Assembly (NCBI RefSeq): GCF_018310535.1
Contig: NZ_CP074102.1
Span: 496,001-560,000, forward strand
Length of the DNA: 64,000 nucleotides
Source of the DNA: Streptomyces mirabilis
GTDB taxonomy: Bacteria; Actinomycetota; Actinomycetes; Streptomycetales; Streptomycetaceae
Direction: 5' to 3'
Shown here: positions 56,830-64,000 of the stretch, piece by piece
Numbering within the stretch: the stretch's first letter is position 1
How the letters are laid out: the number at the start of each line of letters is the position of its first letter
Notes under the pieces: generated by a model
Seen by the model: the letters and a program-made list of their open reading frames with translations, nothing else
What the model was told of the DNA's origin: nothing
The model's database searches: none
Position numbers and translations under genes: made by a program

Positions 56830-59004
56830 TCAGCGGCGCCGCTTGCCGCCCCGTCTGCCGTTCTCTCGGTGGCCGCGCTGCTGAACAAGGCCGACGTGGG
56901 CCTTGCGCTCCCGGGACACACACTCGGCGAGGGCCTGAAGGTCCGCGAGGCCCTCCCGGTCCGGGTGACCGGAGGCCAGAGCCGCCCGGAGGGCCTCTTC
57001 GGCCTCGCGACCTTGTTGGCGTAGTACTTCCCTCACCCCGTCGGCGCCGGTCGCCTCACAGAGCTGCAACAGGCTCTCAGCGACCATGAGCAGGCTTTCC
57101 GGCTCCGTGAGGTCCTCGGGGGTGAGAATCTCCCGGCGGGCCAGGAGGCTCAGCGCGGTGGGAGCCAGCGAGGAGTCCGAACGCAGGCTTCGCAGCAGGA
57201 GCTCCCCGTCGTCGAGCGATGAGACGAGGACGTCCAGCATGGCCTCGGCCCGGGTACGGAACGGCATGGTCCGCACCGCGTGGACGAGCTGCTTCAGCGC
57301 CGCGGACCGGTCGCCGTGGACGGCGATCCACGCGGCGAGCTCCGCCCGGGCGGACTCTGGATCGTAGTGATCGGCGAGGACGCCCAGCAAACCGGCCGGC
57401 GAGGCCTGGGCAAGCTCGCCGATCAGGGGTGCATCCCGGCCTTCGGCCAGCAGCCGACGGCGCACGGAGTCCGTTCCGAGGTCAGTGAGACGGATCAACT
57501 CGACCGGGCCCGAGCTCAGTTCGGACTTCAGTTTCCGGGCCCGCTGGGTGGCCTCGTCATCCAGCTGAGCGTCCCTCAACACGGCGTCACCCGGCAGGGT
57601 CTCGTCCGGCAGGGCGTCGTTCAGCAGCCCGGCAAGTCCGGTCGGCATCCCTGGCAGTATGCCGGACGGCGTCTCGAGGTCGTCATCGCCCTCGGTCGGT
57701 ATTCCGGCCCACCCCTCGAGGTCGTTCTCGCTCATCGCCAGATCCGCAAAGACGGGGTCGGCCATCCCCTGGTGGCACTCGATCGCCCCCAGGTCCTCCA
57801 AAACACCCAGCACGGTACGTAGATCGTCATCGGCCTGTTCGAACCCGATGGAGTCCGTGGCGAAGACCTCGAGCAGGGAACTCGAGCGGTAGGCAAGGTG
57901 GACGCTGTCCCGCAGCCCGGGCCAGGGCATGGGGTACGGCAGGCTGTAGAGGGTTGCCAGTACGTCGGGCAGGACGACGTCGTACATGTCGTACTCGACG
58001 AACAGCACGGATTCTCCGTACCTGCCGCCGCGCCCGCCCCTCACGGGGCTGGACAGCTCGCGGAACGCGTCGAACGCGCGCCGCCACAGTGCAAGCGGGT
58101 CGTTCAGTACAGGCTCAGCCTTGGCCACCGCGTACAGCCTCCCCTTGGCGACTCGTATCAGCCTGGCTGTCTTCGCCCACTCCACAAGGAGGTTGAGGCG
58201 CGGCAGGTCCGCGGACGAGCGGACCGAGTCCGTGTCATCTCCGGTGTCCAGCCGCTCTACGAGTTCCCGGGCATCCGACAGACGCAGCCTGCCGGAACCG
58301 GTGAGCGTTCTGCGGTCGCGCCCAGCCCACTCGGCCAGCTCGCGCAGCTGCCGCAGGACCGGTGACCGGCCGGCCTGCTCCCGCAGGACATCGTCGCCCG
58401 GGAGCGCGACCGGGAGCTGAGGCTCGGACCGTACCGGCCCGGAACTCCGCGTGTGCCGCTCGACGATGGTCTGAAGCACCTCCGGGTCGTAGGGCACCTC
58501 GCCGCCCTGTGCCCGCCCCACGAAGTCCTGCAACGCCTGCTCGTCGTGGACGTCGACGCCCTGCTCCGCGGCGGTGGTGATCCAGAACTTCGCCAGGCCC
58601 CAGAGGCTGCGGTCGGCCATCGCCTCCGCGTAGCGGGGCGCCGCCGCGTCGACGGCCTCCAGCACCTCGGGCAGGGACGCCCCTCGGGGATCGGCAAGAT
58701 GGACGGCGTGCAGATACCGCAGCAGGCACCGCAAAGTGCCTGGCGCATCGGCGGGCTCCTCGTCGGGAAGTACGGTCACCGTCCGCGGAACCCAGTCGAG
58801 CAGGAACTCCTCGATGTGCGGCTGGTCCCACAGTCCCAGCCTGCCGTCCGGCGTACCGAGATGGCGGTAGTCCAGCGCGGCTTCGACGACAAACGGATCG
58901 GCGTCGATCCCGTTCTCCCGGGCCCACTGTTCGAACCGGTGGACAAGAAGACCACAAACCGCCTGGTACTCGTTCTCCTCCGCGGGATTGAAGATCATCC
59001 GCAT
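56830..59004 (-). CDS. Large conserved hypothetical protein
   Basis: 724 residues from ATG 59004. N-terminal part: EYQAVCGLLVHRFEQWAREN and FLLDWVPRTVTVLPDEEPAD. Middle: RLNLLVEWAKTARLIRVAKG, which looks like a winged-helix unit, and WRRAFDAFRELSS. C-terminal helical repeats follow (LAQASPAGLLGVLADHYDPE, DVLVSSLDDGELLLRSLRSD). The end is Arg/Gly-rich and basic. I recognise no named domain. It completes a four-gene minus-strand run with the SEC-C group. Confidence 0.75.
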   Translation of the reverse strand: MRMIFNPAEENEYQAVCGLLVHRFEQWARENGIDADPFVVEAALDYRHLGTPDGRLGLWDQPHIEEFLLDWVPRTVTVLPDEEPADAPGTLRCLLRYLHAVHLADPRGASLPEVLEAVDAAAPRYAEAMADRSLWGLAKFWITTAAEQGVDVHDEQALQDFVGRAQGGEVPYDPEVLQTIVERHTRSSGPVRSEPQLPVALPGDDVLREQAGRSPVLRQLRELAEWAGRDRRTLTGSGRLRLSDARELVERLDTGDDTDSVRSSADLPRLNLLVEWAKTARLIRVAKGRLYAVAKAEPVLNDPLALWRRAFDAFRELSSPVRGGRGGRYGESVLFVEYDMYDVVLPDVLATLYSLPYPMPWPGLRDSVHLAYRSSSLLEVFATDSIGFEQADDDLRTVLGVLEDLGAIECHQGMADPVFADLAMSENDLEGWAGIPTEGDDDLETPSGILPGMPTGLAGLLNDALPDETLPGDAVLRDAQLDDEATQRARKLKSELSSGPVELIRLTDLGTDSVRRRLLAEGRDAPLIGELAQASPAGLLGVLADHYDPESARAELAAWIAVHGDRSAALKQLVHAVRTMPFRTRAEAMLDVLVSSLDDGELLLRSLRSDSSLAPTALSLLARREILTPEDLTEPESLLMVAESLLQLCEATGADGVREVLRQQGREAEEALRAALASGHPDREGLADLQALAECVSRERKAHVGLVQQRGHRENGRRGGKRRR

Positions 59005-59276
59005 GGTTTCCCGCTCTTGTCTTTCGCAGGGCTCTGTCTCGTTGCCCACGCTACCGGCCGCGACGAACAAGCCGGTCCCAGAACCGACAGGATATCGAGA
59101 AGAGGTACGGCCACGCTGCCGCGGGTGCTCACCGCACAGGCGCACCGGCTCTCCTTGCCGTCCCTCGTCAGGCGCACCGCACCTGATGCGTCGCGGTGCG
59201 AGCGAAACAACCGTCGAAGGCAGGGAAGGCGGCACCCTGGAGGAAGAGAAGGTGTGAAGGCGGGCGAGGAGGCGTG

Positions 59277-60191
59277 ATGCGGACCAGCGACGAGATCTAT
59301 CACCGGGTCCGCTGGGACCCGCGGTTCGACCCGGGCCGGTTCGTGCTGGGGATCAGCCAGCGCAGGGATGCCCTCAAACGCATCCCGCTGTCTTCCTTCG
59401 TGCCCGGGGGCGACATCCCGTGGCACCGGGTGGTGTTCATCGAGGCGGACGGCGAGGTGGTCTGGGACCGGGCCACGGGTGTGGACCGCATCGACGCGTC
59501 GGGCGTCGGCCGGGTGCGGGACCCGCAAGCGGACCTGAGCTTCGACACGAGCTCCGGCAGGCGCGAGCCCGCCGGCGTCCTCGACGTGTCCCCGACGGCC
59601 CGCACGGCGGTGGCCTGGATCCCGCCTGCGGAGCTGTGGCCGCCGATCCAGGACATCCGCCGGGACTACGATCCGCAGATCCACCGCTGGCCGCCGCACG
59701 TCAATGTGCTCTTCGGCTTCGTGCCGGAGTCCGACTTCGAGCGGGCGGCCCCGCTGCTCGCCGCGGCGACGGCCGAGACGCCGGTCTTCACCGCCCGGCT
59801 GGACGCGGTGCGCACCTTCCGGCACAGGGCGTACTTCACCGTGTGGCTCGACCCGACGGCGGCCGGCAAGGCGCCGTGGGCGGACCTGCACCGCGTACTG
59901 CGGCAGCGGTTCCCGCGCTGTCGTGGGCCCGCCCAGAACTTCACCCCACATCTGTCCCTGGGCCGGACCCGGGATCCGCGGCAAGTCACCGCCGACTGCG
60001 CCACCCGGCTCGACGCCATGACGGCGACAGTCTGGGACCTCGTCCTGCTCTCACGCAGGGGCGACGGGCCGATGCGGCCACGGGCCACGGTCGCCCTGCG
60101 CACGGGCGAGGTCCGTCGGCTGCCCGCGCCCGGCCCCGAAGCGCCGGGCCCGGAGGACACGGCCTGGCTCTCCGAGATCACCGACAGGTGA
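59277..60191 (+). CDS. MJ1316 RNA-end domain fused to 2H phosphoesterase
   Basis: 304 residues in two domains. Residues 1-75 match the MJ1316 RNA cyclic-group end-recognition domain: [40 protein letters not shown] and [15 protein letters not shown]. Residues 125-270 are a 2'-5' RNA ligase/2H fold with the two His motifs [10 protein letters not shown] and TPHLSLGR. The first motif has Asn where Ser/Thr is usual. The protein should act on 2',3'-cyclic or 2' phosphates at RNA ends. GAGGAGG precedes ATG 59277; GTG 59274 is an alternative. Confidence 0.85.
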   Translation: MRTSDEIYHRVRWDPRFDPGRFVLGISQRRDALKRIPLSSFVPGGDIPWHRVVFIEADGEVVWDRATGVDRIDASGVGRVRDPQADLSFDTSSGRREPAGVLDVSPTARTAVAWIPPAELWPPIQDIRRDYDPQIHRWPPHVNVLFGFVPESDFERAAPLLAAATAETPVFTARLDAVRTFRHRAYFTVWLDPTAAGKAPWADLHRVLRQRFPRCRGPAQNFTPHLSLGRTRDPRQVTADCATRLDAMTATVWDLVLLSRRGDGPMRPRATVALRTGEVRRLPAPGPEAPGPEDTAWLSEITDR

Positions 60192-60307
60192 GGCACATAG
60201 CCAGGTGAGACAAAGTCTCGACGACGGCCGAACGCTGGCTCAGTCAAGATTTTCGTGAAGTCGATCACGCTTCCGTGCGCTGCTGACGATCCGTTACCGG
60301 CAGGGCG

Positions 60308-60583
60308 ATCCTCGCCGAGTGTGAGGAGCTGCTGAAGACGGTGTTACCGCACCTGGGTGGGGTGCTGGTGGAGGAAGTGAGCCCGGAGGGCGGGGTGTTG
60401 CGCATCGTGGCCGCAAGCCCGGAGCGGGATTCGGTGCCGTGTCCGGACTGCGGAACGCCGTCGGTTCGACGGCACAGCGGATACCAGCGCCGTCTCGCGG
60501 ATGACGCAGTCGGCGGCCGGCAAGTGTGCATCGAGCTGACCGTACGCCGCCGGTTCTGCGACGCACCGGCTGCACGCGTGTGA
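60308..60583 (+). mobile_element. ISL3-family transposase, N-terminal fragment
   Basis: The fragment reads LPHLGGVLVEEVSPEGGVLR, the zinc ribbon SVPCPDCGTPSVRRHSGYQR and RLADDAVGGRQVCIELTVRR then RFCDAPAARV and a stop. This is the N-terminal Zn-ribbon and HTH start of ISL3 transposases (normally about 400 residues). The second Cys cluster and the whole DDE domain are missing. After it, a piece at about 60.63-60.72 kb ending DTLDDDDLAERLRIAIT is an unrelated fragment I cannot assign. Confidence 0.75.
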
Positions 60584-60849
60584 CCTTGGGTCTGCTGCAG
60601 GTTTGGGTGACAGGTTGACGTGCCCTGCCACGGTTCCCGACCGGGCTACCAGGACATGGAGCTCTTCATCGACACACTCGACGACGACGATCTCGCCGAA
60701 CGGCTGCGCATCGCCATCACCTGACGCTTCGCGCGTTGGTCAGTTGAAGGTGCGGATACTCCTCCTCGTCGAGCCGTCGGCATTCTCGGTCTCGGCGATG
60801 GCGCTGAGCACTTCGGATGCGGCGAGCCGGTCGAAGCCGTTCAGGGCCG

Positions 60850-61436
60850 GGTAGGGGTAGCGGACGTCCTGGAGATCCGCGCCCCCTCCCCCGCGGCCGG
60901 GCTCTCGGAGGGCGCGCTGCGGGGCCGACGCCTCGCCCTCCTGGAGCACGCGGCGGCGTACAACCTGCGCACCGTCATGACCTTCCACCAGAAGGTCGAG
61001 CAGACCGCCCCGATGCCACCACCTTCGCGGAGAACCTGCCGGAGACGGCCGCGGAGCTGTACGTCACCGACGCCGCCCACGACGACCTGGCCAAGGCGGA
61101 CCGGCTGCCTAGGTCCTCGATCGACGCGGAGTTCTACGAACTGGAGGCCGACCGCCACGTCGCCCGGACCGGGTGTGGTCGGCACTGCTGTGGGGCGACC
61201 ACCTCGTGGCCGAACGGCGCGAAGTGCTTCGACAGTTCGCCAACGGCATCGACGCCGCGGGCCGGCGCGCGCACAGGGCCTTCGTCGCCTCCGGGCGGGT
61301 CCTCGGGGAAGGCGTCGACATCACCGGCGAGCGCGGAGTGGAGGCCATCCGCTTCGCCGACACCCGCGGCTCCCAGGTCGAGATCGTGCAGAACATCGGC
61401 CGGGCGCTCCGCCTGAACCGGGCATCCCCGTCATGA
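60850..61436 (+). pseudogene. SF2 helicase (helicase-associated type), fragment with two frameshifts
   Basis: Consecutive pieces in three frames: SEGALRGRRLALLEHAAAYN with LRTVMTFHQKVEQTA; then TFAENLPETAAELYVTDAAH and RSSIDAEFYELEADRHVA; then LVAERREVLRQFANGIDAAG, RVLGEGVDITGERGVEAIRF and the motif VI region VEIVQNIGRALRLN. These are the C-terminal half of the large helicases with helicase-associated domains common on Streptomyces chromosome arms and linear plasmids. Motifs I-III and everything after motif VI are gone. Confidence 0.8.
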
Positions 61437-61640
61437 CCGGCTCCGGGCGGCGAGAGCGGATCGACTACGCGCCATCCGTCAGCCGAGCAGGGCCTCGGCG
61501 ACGCGCTCGACGGCGCGTGGCCCTCACCACAGTTTGCTGATTTAAGGACGGATGGGCCTATATAAGTAGTTTTATAGCTAGCTGTACTCCCTCGGCATCC
61601 AGCTCCAGGGATTCAACGACCAGTGACACGGGAGAAGCGT

Positions 61641-62882
61641 TTGATCACGGCACGTAAAGGACGCACCCGGCTGGTGGCTGCGGTCGGTGTACTCGGCGGT
61701 GTGCTCTCACTCACGGCCCTCGGCGGTACCAGCAACGCTGCTACCAGCGGTAACGACGCCGGGAATCACGCGAAACCGCAGGCGCGGGCGGATCAGGCGG
61801 CCACCCAGGAGGCTTCCGACGCCCGAATAAAGATCACGCCCAGGCAAGGTGCCTACGACGTCGGGATCAACGACACCGTCAAGGTCACCGTCAGCAACGG
61901 CAAGCTCACCAAGGTGACCATGACCGCCGTCGCGACCGGTGCCGAGGTTCCGGGCACCCTGTCCGCCGATGGCACGTCCTGGAAGCCGAACGGCCGGCTG
62001 GAGCGGGCCACCAAGTATCAGGTCGCCGCGGAGGCCAAGGACGCCAAGGGCCGCTCCGTCACCGGGAACGCCACGATCACCACGGTCTCCCCGGCGAACA
62101 ACTTCATCGGGCACCTCTCCCCCGAGGACGGCTCGACCGTCGGCGTGGGCATGCCGGTGACGGTCAACTTCGACAAGGCGATCAGCAACAAGGCCGCCAT
62201 GGAGTCGAAGATCCAGGTCAGCTCCAGCAGCGGCCAGCAGGTCGTCGGCCACTGGTTCAACGACGACCGCCTGGACTTCCGCCCCAACAACTACTGGAAG
62301 CCCGGCTCCACCGTCACCGTCACGCTCAACCTCCACGGCATCCAGAAGACGGTCACGTTCAAGATCGGCCGGAGCCAGATCAGCACGGTCGACGCCAAGA
62401 CGAAGCAGATGACCGTCGTACGGGACGGCAAGACGATCAAGACCATCCCGATCTCGTCCGGCAGCACCGAGCACCCGACGTACAACGGTCAGATGGTCAT
62501 CTCCGAGAAGTTCAGGCAGATCCACATGAACGGTGCGACCGTCGGCCTCACGAAGAAGGACGGCAAGCCCTCCTACGACATCGAGGCCGTACCGCACGCC
62601 ATGCGCCTGACCGCCTCGGGCACCTTCATCCACGGCAACTACTGGGGTACCGACGCGGTCTTCGGCAAGGTCAACACCAGCCACGGCTGCGTGGGCCTGA
62701 AGGACGTCACGGGCGGCGGCGACGGCAAGCAGCCCGCCGCGTGGTTCTTCGACAACTCGATGATCGGTGACGTCGTGATCGTCAAGAACTCCGAAGACAA
62801 GACCATGTTGGCACCGGACAACGGCCTCAGCGACTGGAACATGCCGTGGAGCGAGTGGGTCGCGGGCAGCGCGACCGGCTGA
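61641..62882 (+). CDS. Secreted L,D-transpeptidase (YkuD) with Ig-like domains
   Basis: About 413 residues. A signal sequence (RTRLVAAVGVLGGVLSLTAL) is followed by two Ig-like domains (residues 60-245), as in mycobacterial LdtMt2-type enzymes. The YkuD catalytic domain has TFIHGNYW and the motif NTSHGCVGL with the nucleophilic Cys. It makes 3-3 cross-links between DAP residues in peptidoglycan or attaches proteins to it. TTG 61641 with GGAG 6 bases upstream is preferred over GTG 61623, which lacks a site. The 200 bp upstream are AT-rich, with promoter-like TATATAAG and TTTTATAG runs. A terminator follows. Confidence 0.93.
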   Translation: MITARKGRTRLVAAVGVLGGVLSLTALGGTSNAATSGNDAGNHAKPQARADQAATQEASDARIKITPRQGAYDVGINDTVKVTVSNGKLTKVTMTAVATGAEVPGTLSADGTSWKPNGRLERATKYQVAAEAKDAKGRSVTGNATITTVSPANNFIGHLSPEDGSTVGVGMPVTVNFDKAISNKAAMESKIQVSSSSGQQVVGHWFNDDRLDFRPNNYWKPGSTVTVTLNLHGIQKTVTFKIGRSQISTVDAKTKQMTVVRDGKTIKTIPISSGSTEHPTYNGQMVISEKFRQIHMNGATVGLTKKDGKPSYDIEAVPHAMRLTASGTFIHGNYWGTDAVFGKVNTSHGCVGLKDVTGGGDGKQPAAWFFDNSMIGDVVIVKNSEDKTMLAPDNGLSDWNMPWSEWVAGSATG

Positions 62883-62926
62883 CGCCACGTCACTCCCCAA
62901 GCATCTGAACCTGAATCCCTTCCGCC

Positions 62927-62961
62927 AGGCGGCGGGCGACACCGAGTCGCCCGCCGCCTGC
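62927..62961. terminator. Terminator of the L,D-transpeptidase gene
   Basis: A perfect 15-bp stem (62927-62941 with 62947-62961) around ACCGA lies 45 bp after the transpeptidase stop. The reading frame of the truncated secreted protein on the other strand runs through it, which shows that the end of that frame is not original. Confidence 0.85.
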
Positions 62962-62969
62962 GGCGTCAG

Positions 62970-63333
62970 GGCGCTCGAGCAGCCCTCGCCGCGCGTGGGA
63001 CCGCGGTTGCGTCACGTCGCCCAACAGACGACCGATGTCGGCGGACCGGTGGGCTGTTCGACACCCGTACTGTGCGCCCACCGCCTTGGCCGACAGGCCG
63101 CTCAGGTCCAGATTCACGTTCCCCGCGATCATCACCGTCGCGTTGGGGGTGCCGACGGCCTGGACGAACTGGTTCTGCTGGTCGTCGGAAGTGATGCTGA
63201 AGTTCTGCGAGTCCGCCGCGCGGTCGGCGGCCCCTGCGGGCACGGTGGCCGACGCGGTGCCGCCGGACACGGCCAGCGAGGTCACCAGTGCCCCGACCGC
63301 TGCGAACAACCGGCACTTTCTCGAAATGTTCAT
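62970..63333 (-). pseudogene. Secreted beta-helix-like protein, truncated
   Basis: A good signal peptide (MNISRKCRLFAAVGALVTSL, cleavage near GGTASATVPAGAA) and a short mature start (SQNFSITSDDQQNQFVQAVG, TPNATVMIAGNVNLDLSGLS) resemble right-handed parallel beta-helix proteins of several hundred residues. After about 90 residues the family texture stops, and the frame reads out to a stop at 62890 through the transpeptidase terminator. It is therefore truncated. ATG 63333 is the start; the IS1182-type element lies about 200 bp upstream. Confidence 0.65.
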
Positions 63334-63539
63334 CCCTGTCCCGGTTCTCGTCCCATGTGCTGATTCGGTGGAGCCGACCGGTTCGAGGCCGCGCACCCTC
63401 TCAAGGGCGCGGCCTGTGCAGCCCGGCGTGACCACCTGAGGGTTGGGCGTTCCGTGCCGTTCCACGCCGTTCCACGCGGCCGGCAGGTCCTCGCGATCCG
63501 CAGCGGTTGCCGTACGATCTTGGTGGTTAATCCCAACTC

Positions 63540-64000
63540 TCAAGCTGCAAGGCGGAGTTGAAGTCTGGCGAGGTGGCTATGGTTGGTGCGGTCGAGGGGG
63601 TGGCCGTTCCACCAGGCGTTGAGTCGGATGAGGTTGAGGGCGGTGGCGCTGGTGGTGTGGTCGAGGTGGGTCTTTGCGAGGCCGCGGTAGCGGGCTCGGC
63701 GCAGGCCGGTGGTGTGGGTGGCCTGGCGGATGGAGCCCTCGACGCCGGCGCGGAGTGCATAGTCGCGTTGCCAGGTTCCGTCCTGTTGCTGGGCGCGGGC
63801 GGTGCGGATGGCCTCGGTGAGCTCACGGGGGTAGAGGCTGAGCCGACGGCCCTTTCGTGAGCTGGTGCACTGCTCCTTGGTCGGGCAGGGGATGCAGTCC
63901 AGCGCGGCGAAGGCGACGACGGTCTTGGCCACGCCGTCCTGGACGACGTCGTTCCAGGTGGCGCTGATCTTTCCGGCCGGGCAGACGGCCCGCTTGCGAT
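63540..64000 (-). mobile_element. IS1182-family transposase, C-terminal part (runs off window)
   Basis: The frame is open to base 64000. Visible blocks are the Cys pair in ALDCIPCPTKEQCTSSRKG, RDYALRAGVEGSIRQATHTT, LRRARYRGLAKTHLDHTTSA and TALNLIRLNAWWNGHPLDRT, which together are the C-terminal domain of IS1182-type DDE transposases including the E-containing GVEGSIRQ helix. The stop at 63540 is followed by AACTCTCAAGCTG-like sequence that may belong to the IS end near 63520; the full terminal repeat cannot be defined without the other end. Confidence 0.88.

Noticed and set aside
60740..60988. Minus-strand fragment ending FDRLAASEVLSAIAETENAD
   Set aside because: The C-terminal part looks protein-like, but the upstream part is antisense of the helicase fragment and no family could be assigned.

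Overview
The window is high-GC actinomycete DNA, almost certainly a Streptomyces-type chromosome. Supporting signs are strong GC bias at third codon positions, GTG/TTG starts with GGAGG-type ribosome sites, an SCO4225-like membrane protein, a CYP105-like P450, Lipoprotein_15-type and nitrobindin-type proteins, and a frameshifted helicase fragment of a kind common in Streptomyces. The mix of regulators, transporters, oxidoreductases, degraded genes and three different IS remnants looks like a chromosome arm rather than the core. No CRISPR array, rRNA operon or complete prophage was seen.

Layout. 1-7.3 kb: end of an MFS exporter, a ferredoxin reductase, an OmpR-type regulator, a MarR regulator facing a zinc-type alcohol dehydrogenase, and a coupled XRE regulator/secreted beta-propeller pair. 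7.3-13.3 kb: an acyl-CoA module (dehydratase, LysR, CaiB-type CoA-transferase, acyl-CoA dehydrogenase), then DinB-like and dienelactone-hydrolase genes. 13.6-21.3 kb: a KAS III paralogue, a small membrane protein, a TetR gene, a MoxR/VWA pair, an SDR and an MFS/MarR pair. 21.3-28.2 kb: broken esterase, glycosyltransferase, MT0933-type antitoxin, frameshifted BNR protein, lipoprotein, and SDR and DUF418 remnants. 28.4-31.3 kb: a NarL-type two-component pair, zinc-independent L36/L31/L33 paralogues, and a non-canonical tRNA-Gly(UCC)-like gene with its own terminator. 31.6-43.5 kb: P450, SDR/TetR, nitrobindin, lipoprotein, BlaI, methyltransferases, two AraC regulators, an amidase and an MFS exporter. 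43.6-49 kb: amidohydrolase, two Atu4866-domain genes, an SDR with an internal deletion, an XRE regulator and a dead MFS gene, with a repeated 25-bp upstream element. 49-64 kb: small genes, PP2C phosphatase, truncated TnpB, a run of uncharacterised genes including a SEC-C protein, an MJ1316-2H RNA-end protein, ISL3 and helicase debris, an L,D-transpeptidase, a truncated secreted protein and an IS1182-type transposase running off the end.

How genes connect. Repeated non-coding elements link separated genes. GTGA-N6-TCAC sites with matching flanks and an identical start-codon leader precede both the ferredoxin reductase and the P450, 30 kb apart, suggesting a split redox pair. One 20-bp palindrome precedes the TetR gene at 15.8 kb and recurs twice before the SDR at 19.0 kb. 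A 25-bp element precedes both Atu4866 genes and the dead MFS gene. The most unusual single item is the tRNA-Gly-like gene: it carries the glycine identity bases but a GUGC T-loop, as in the staphylococcal tRNAs used for peptidoglycan bridges. All functional statements rest on reading the sequence and on family knowledge; no database search was run.
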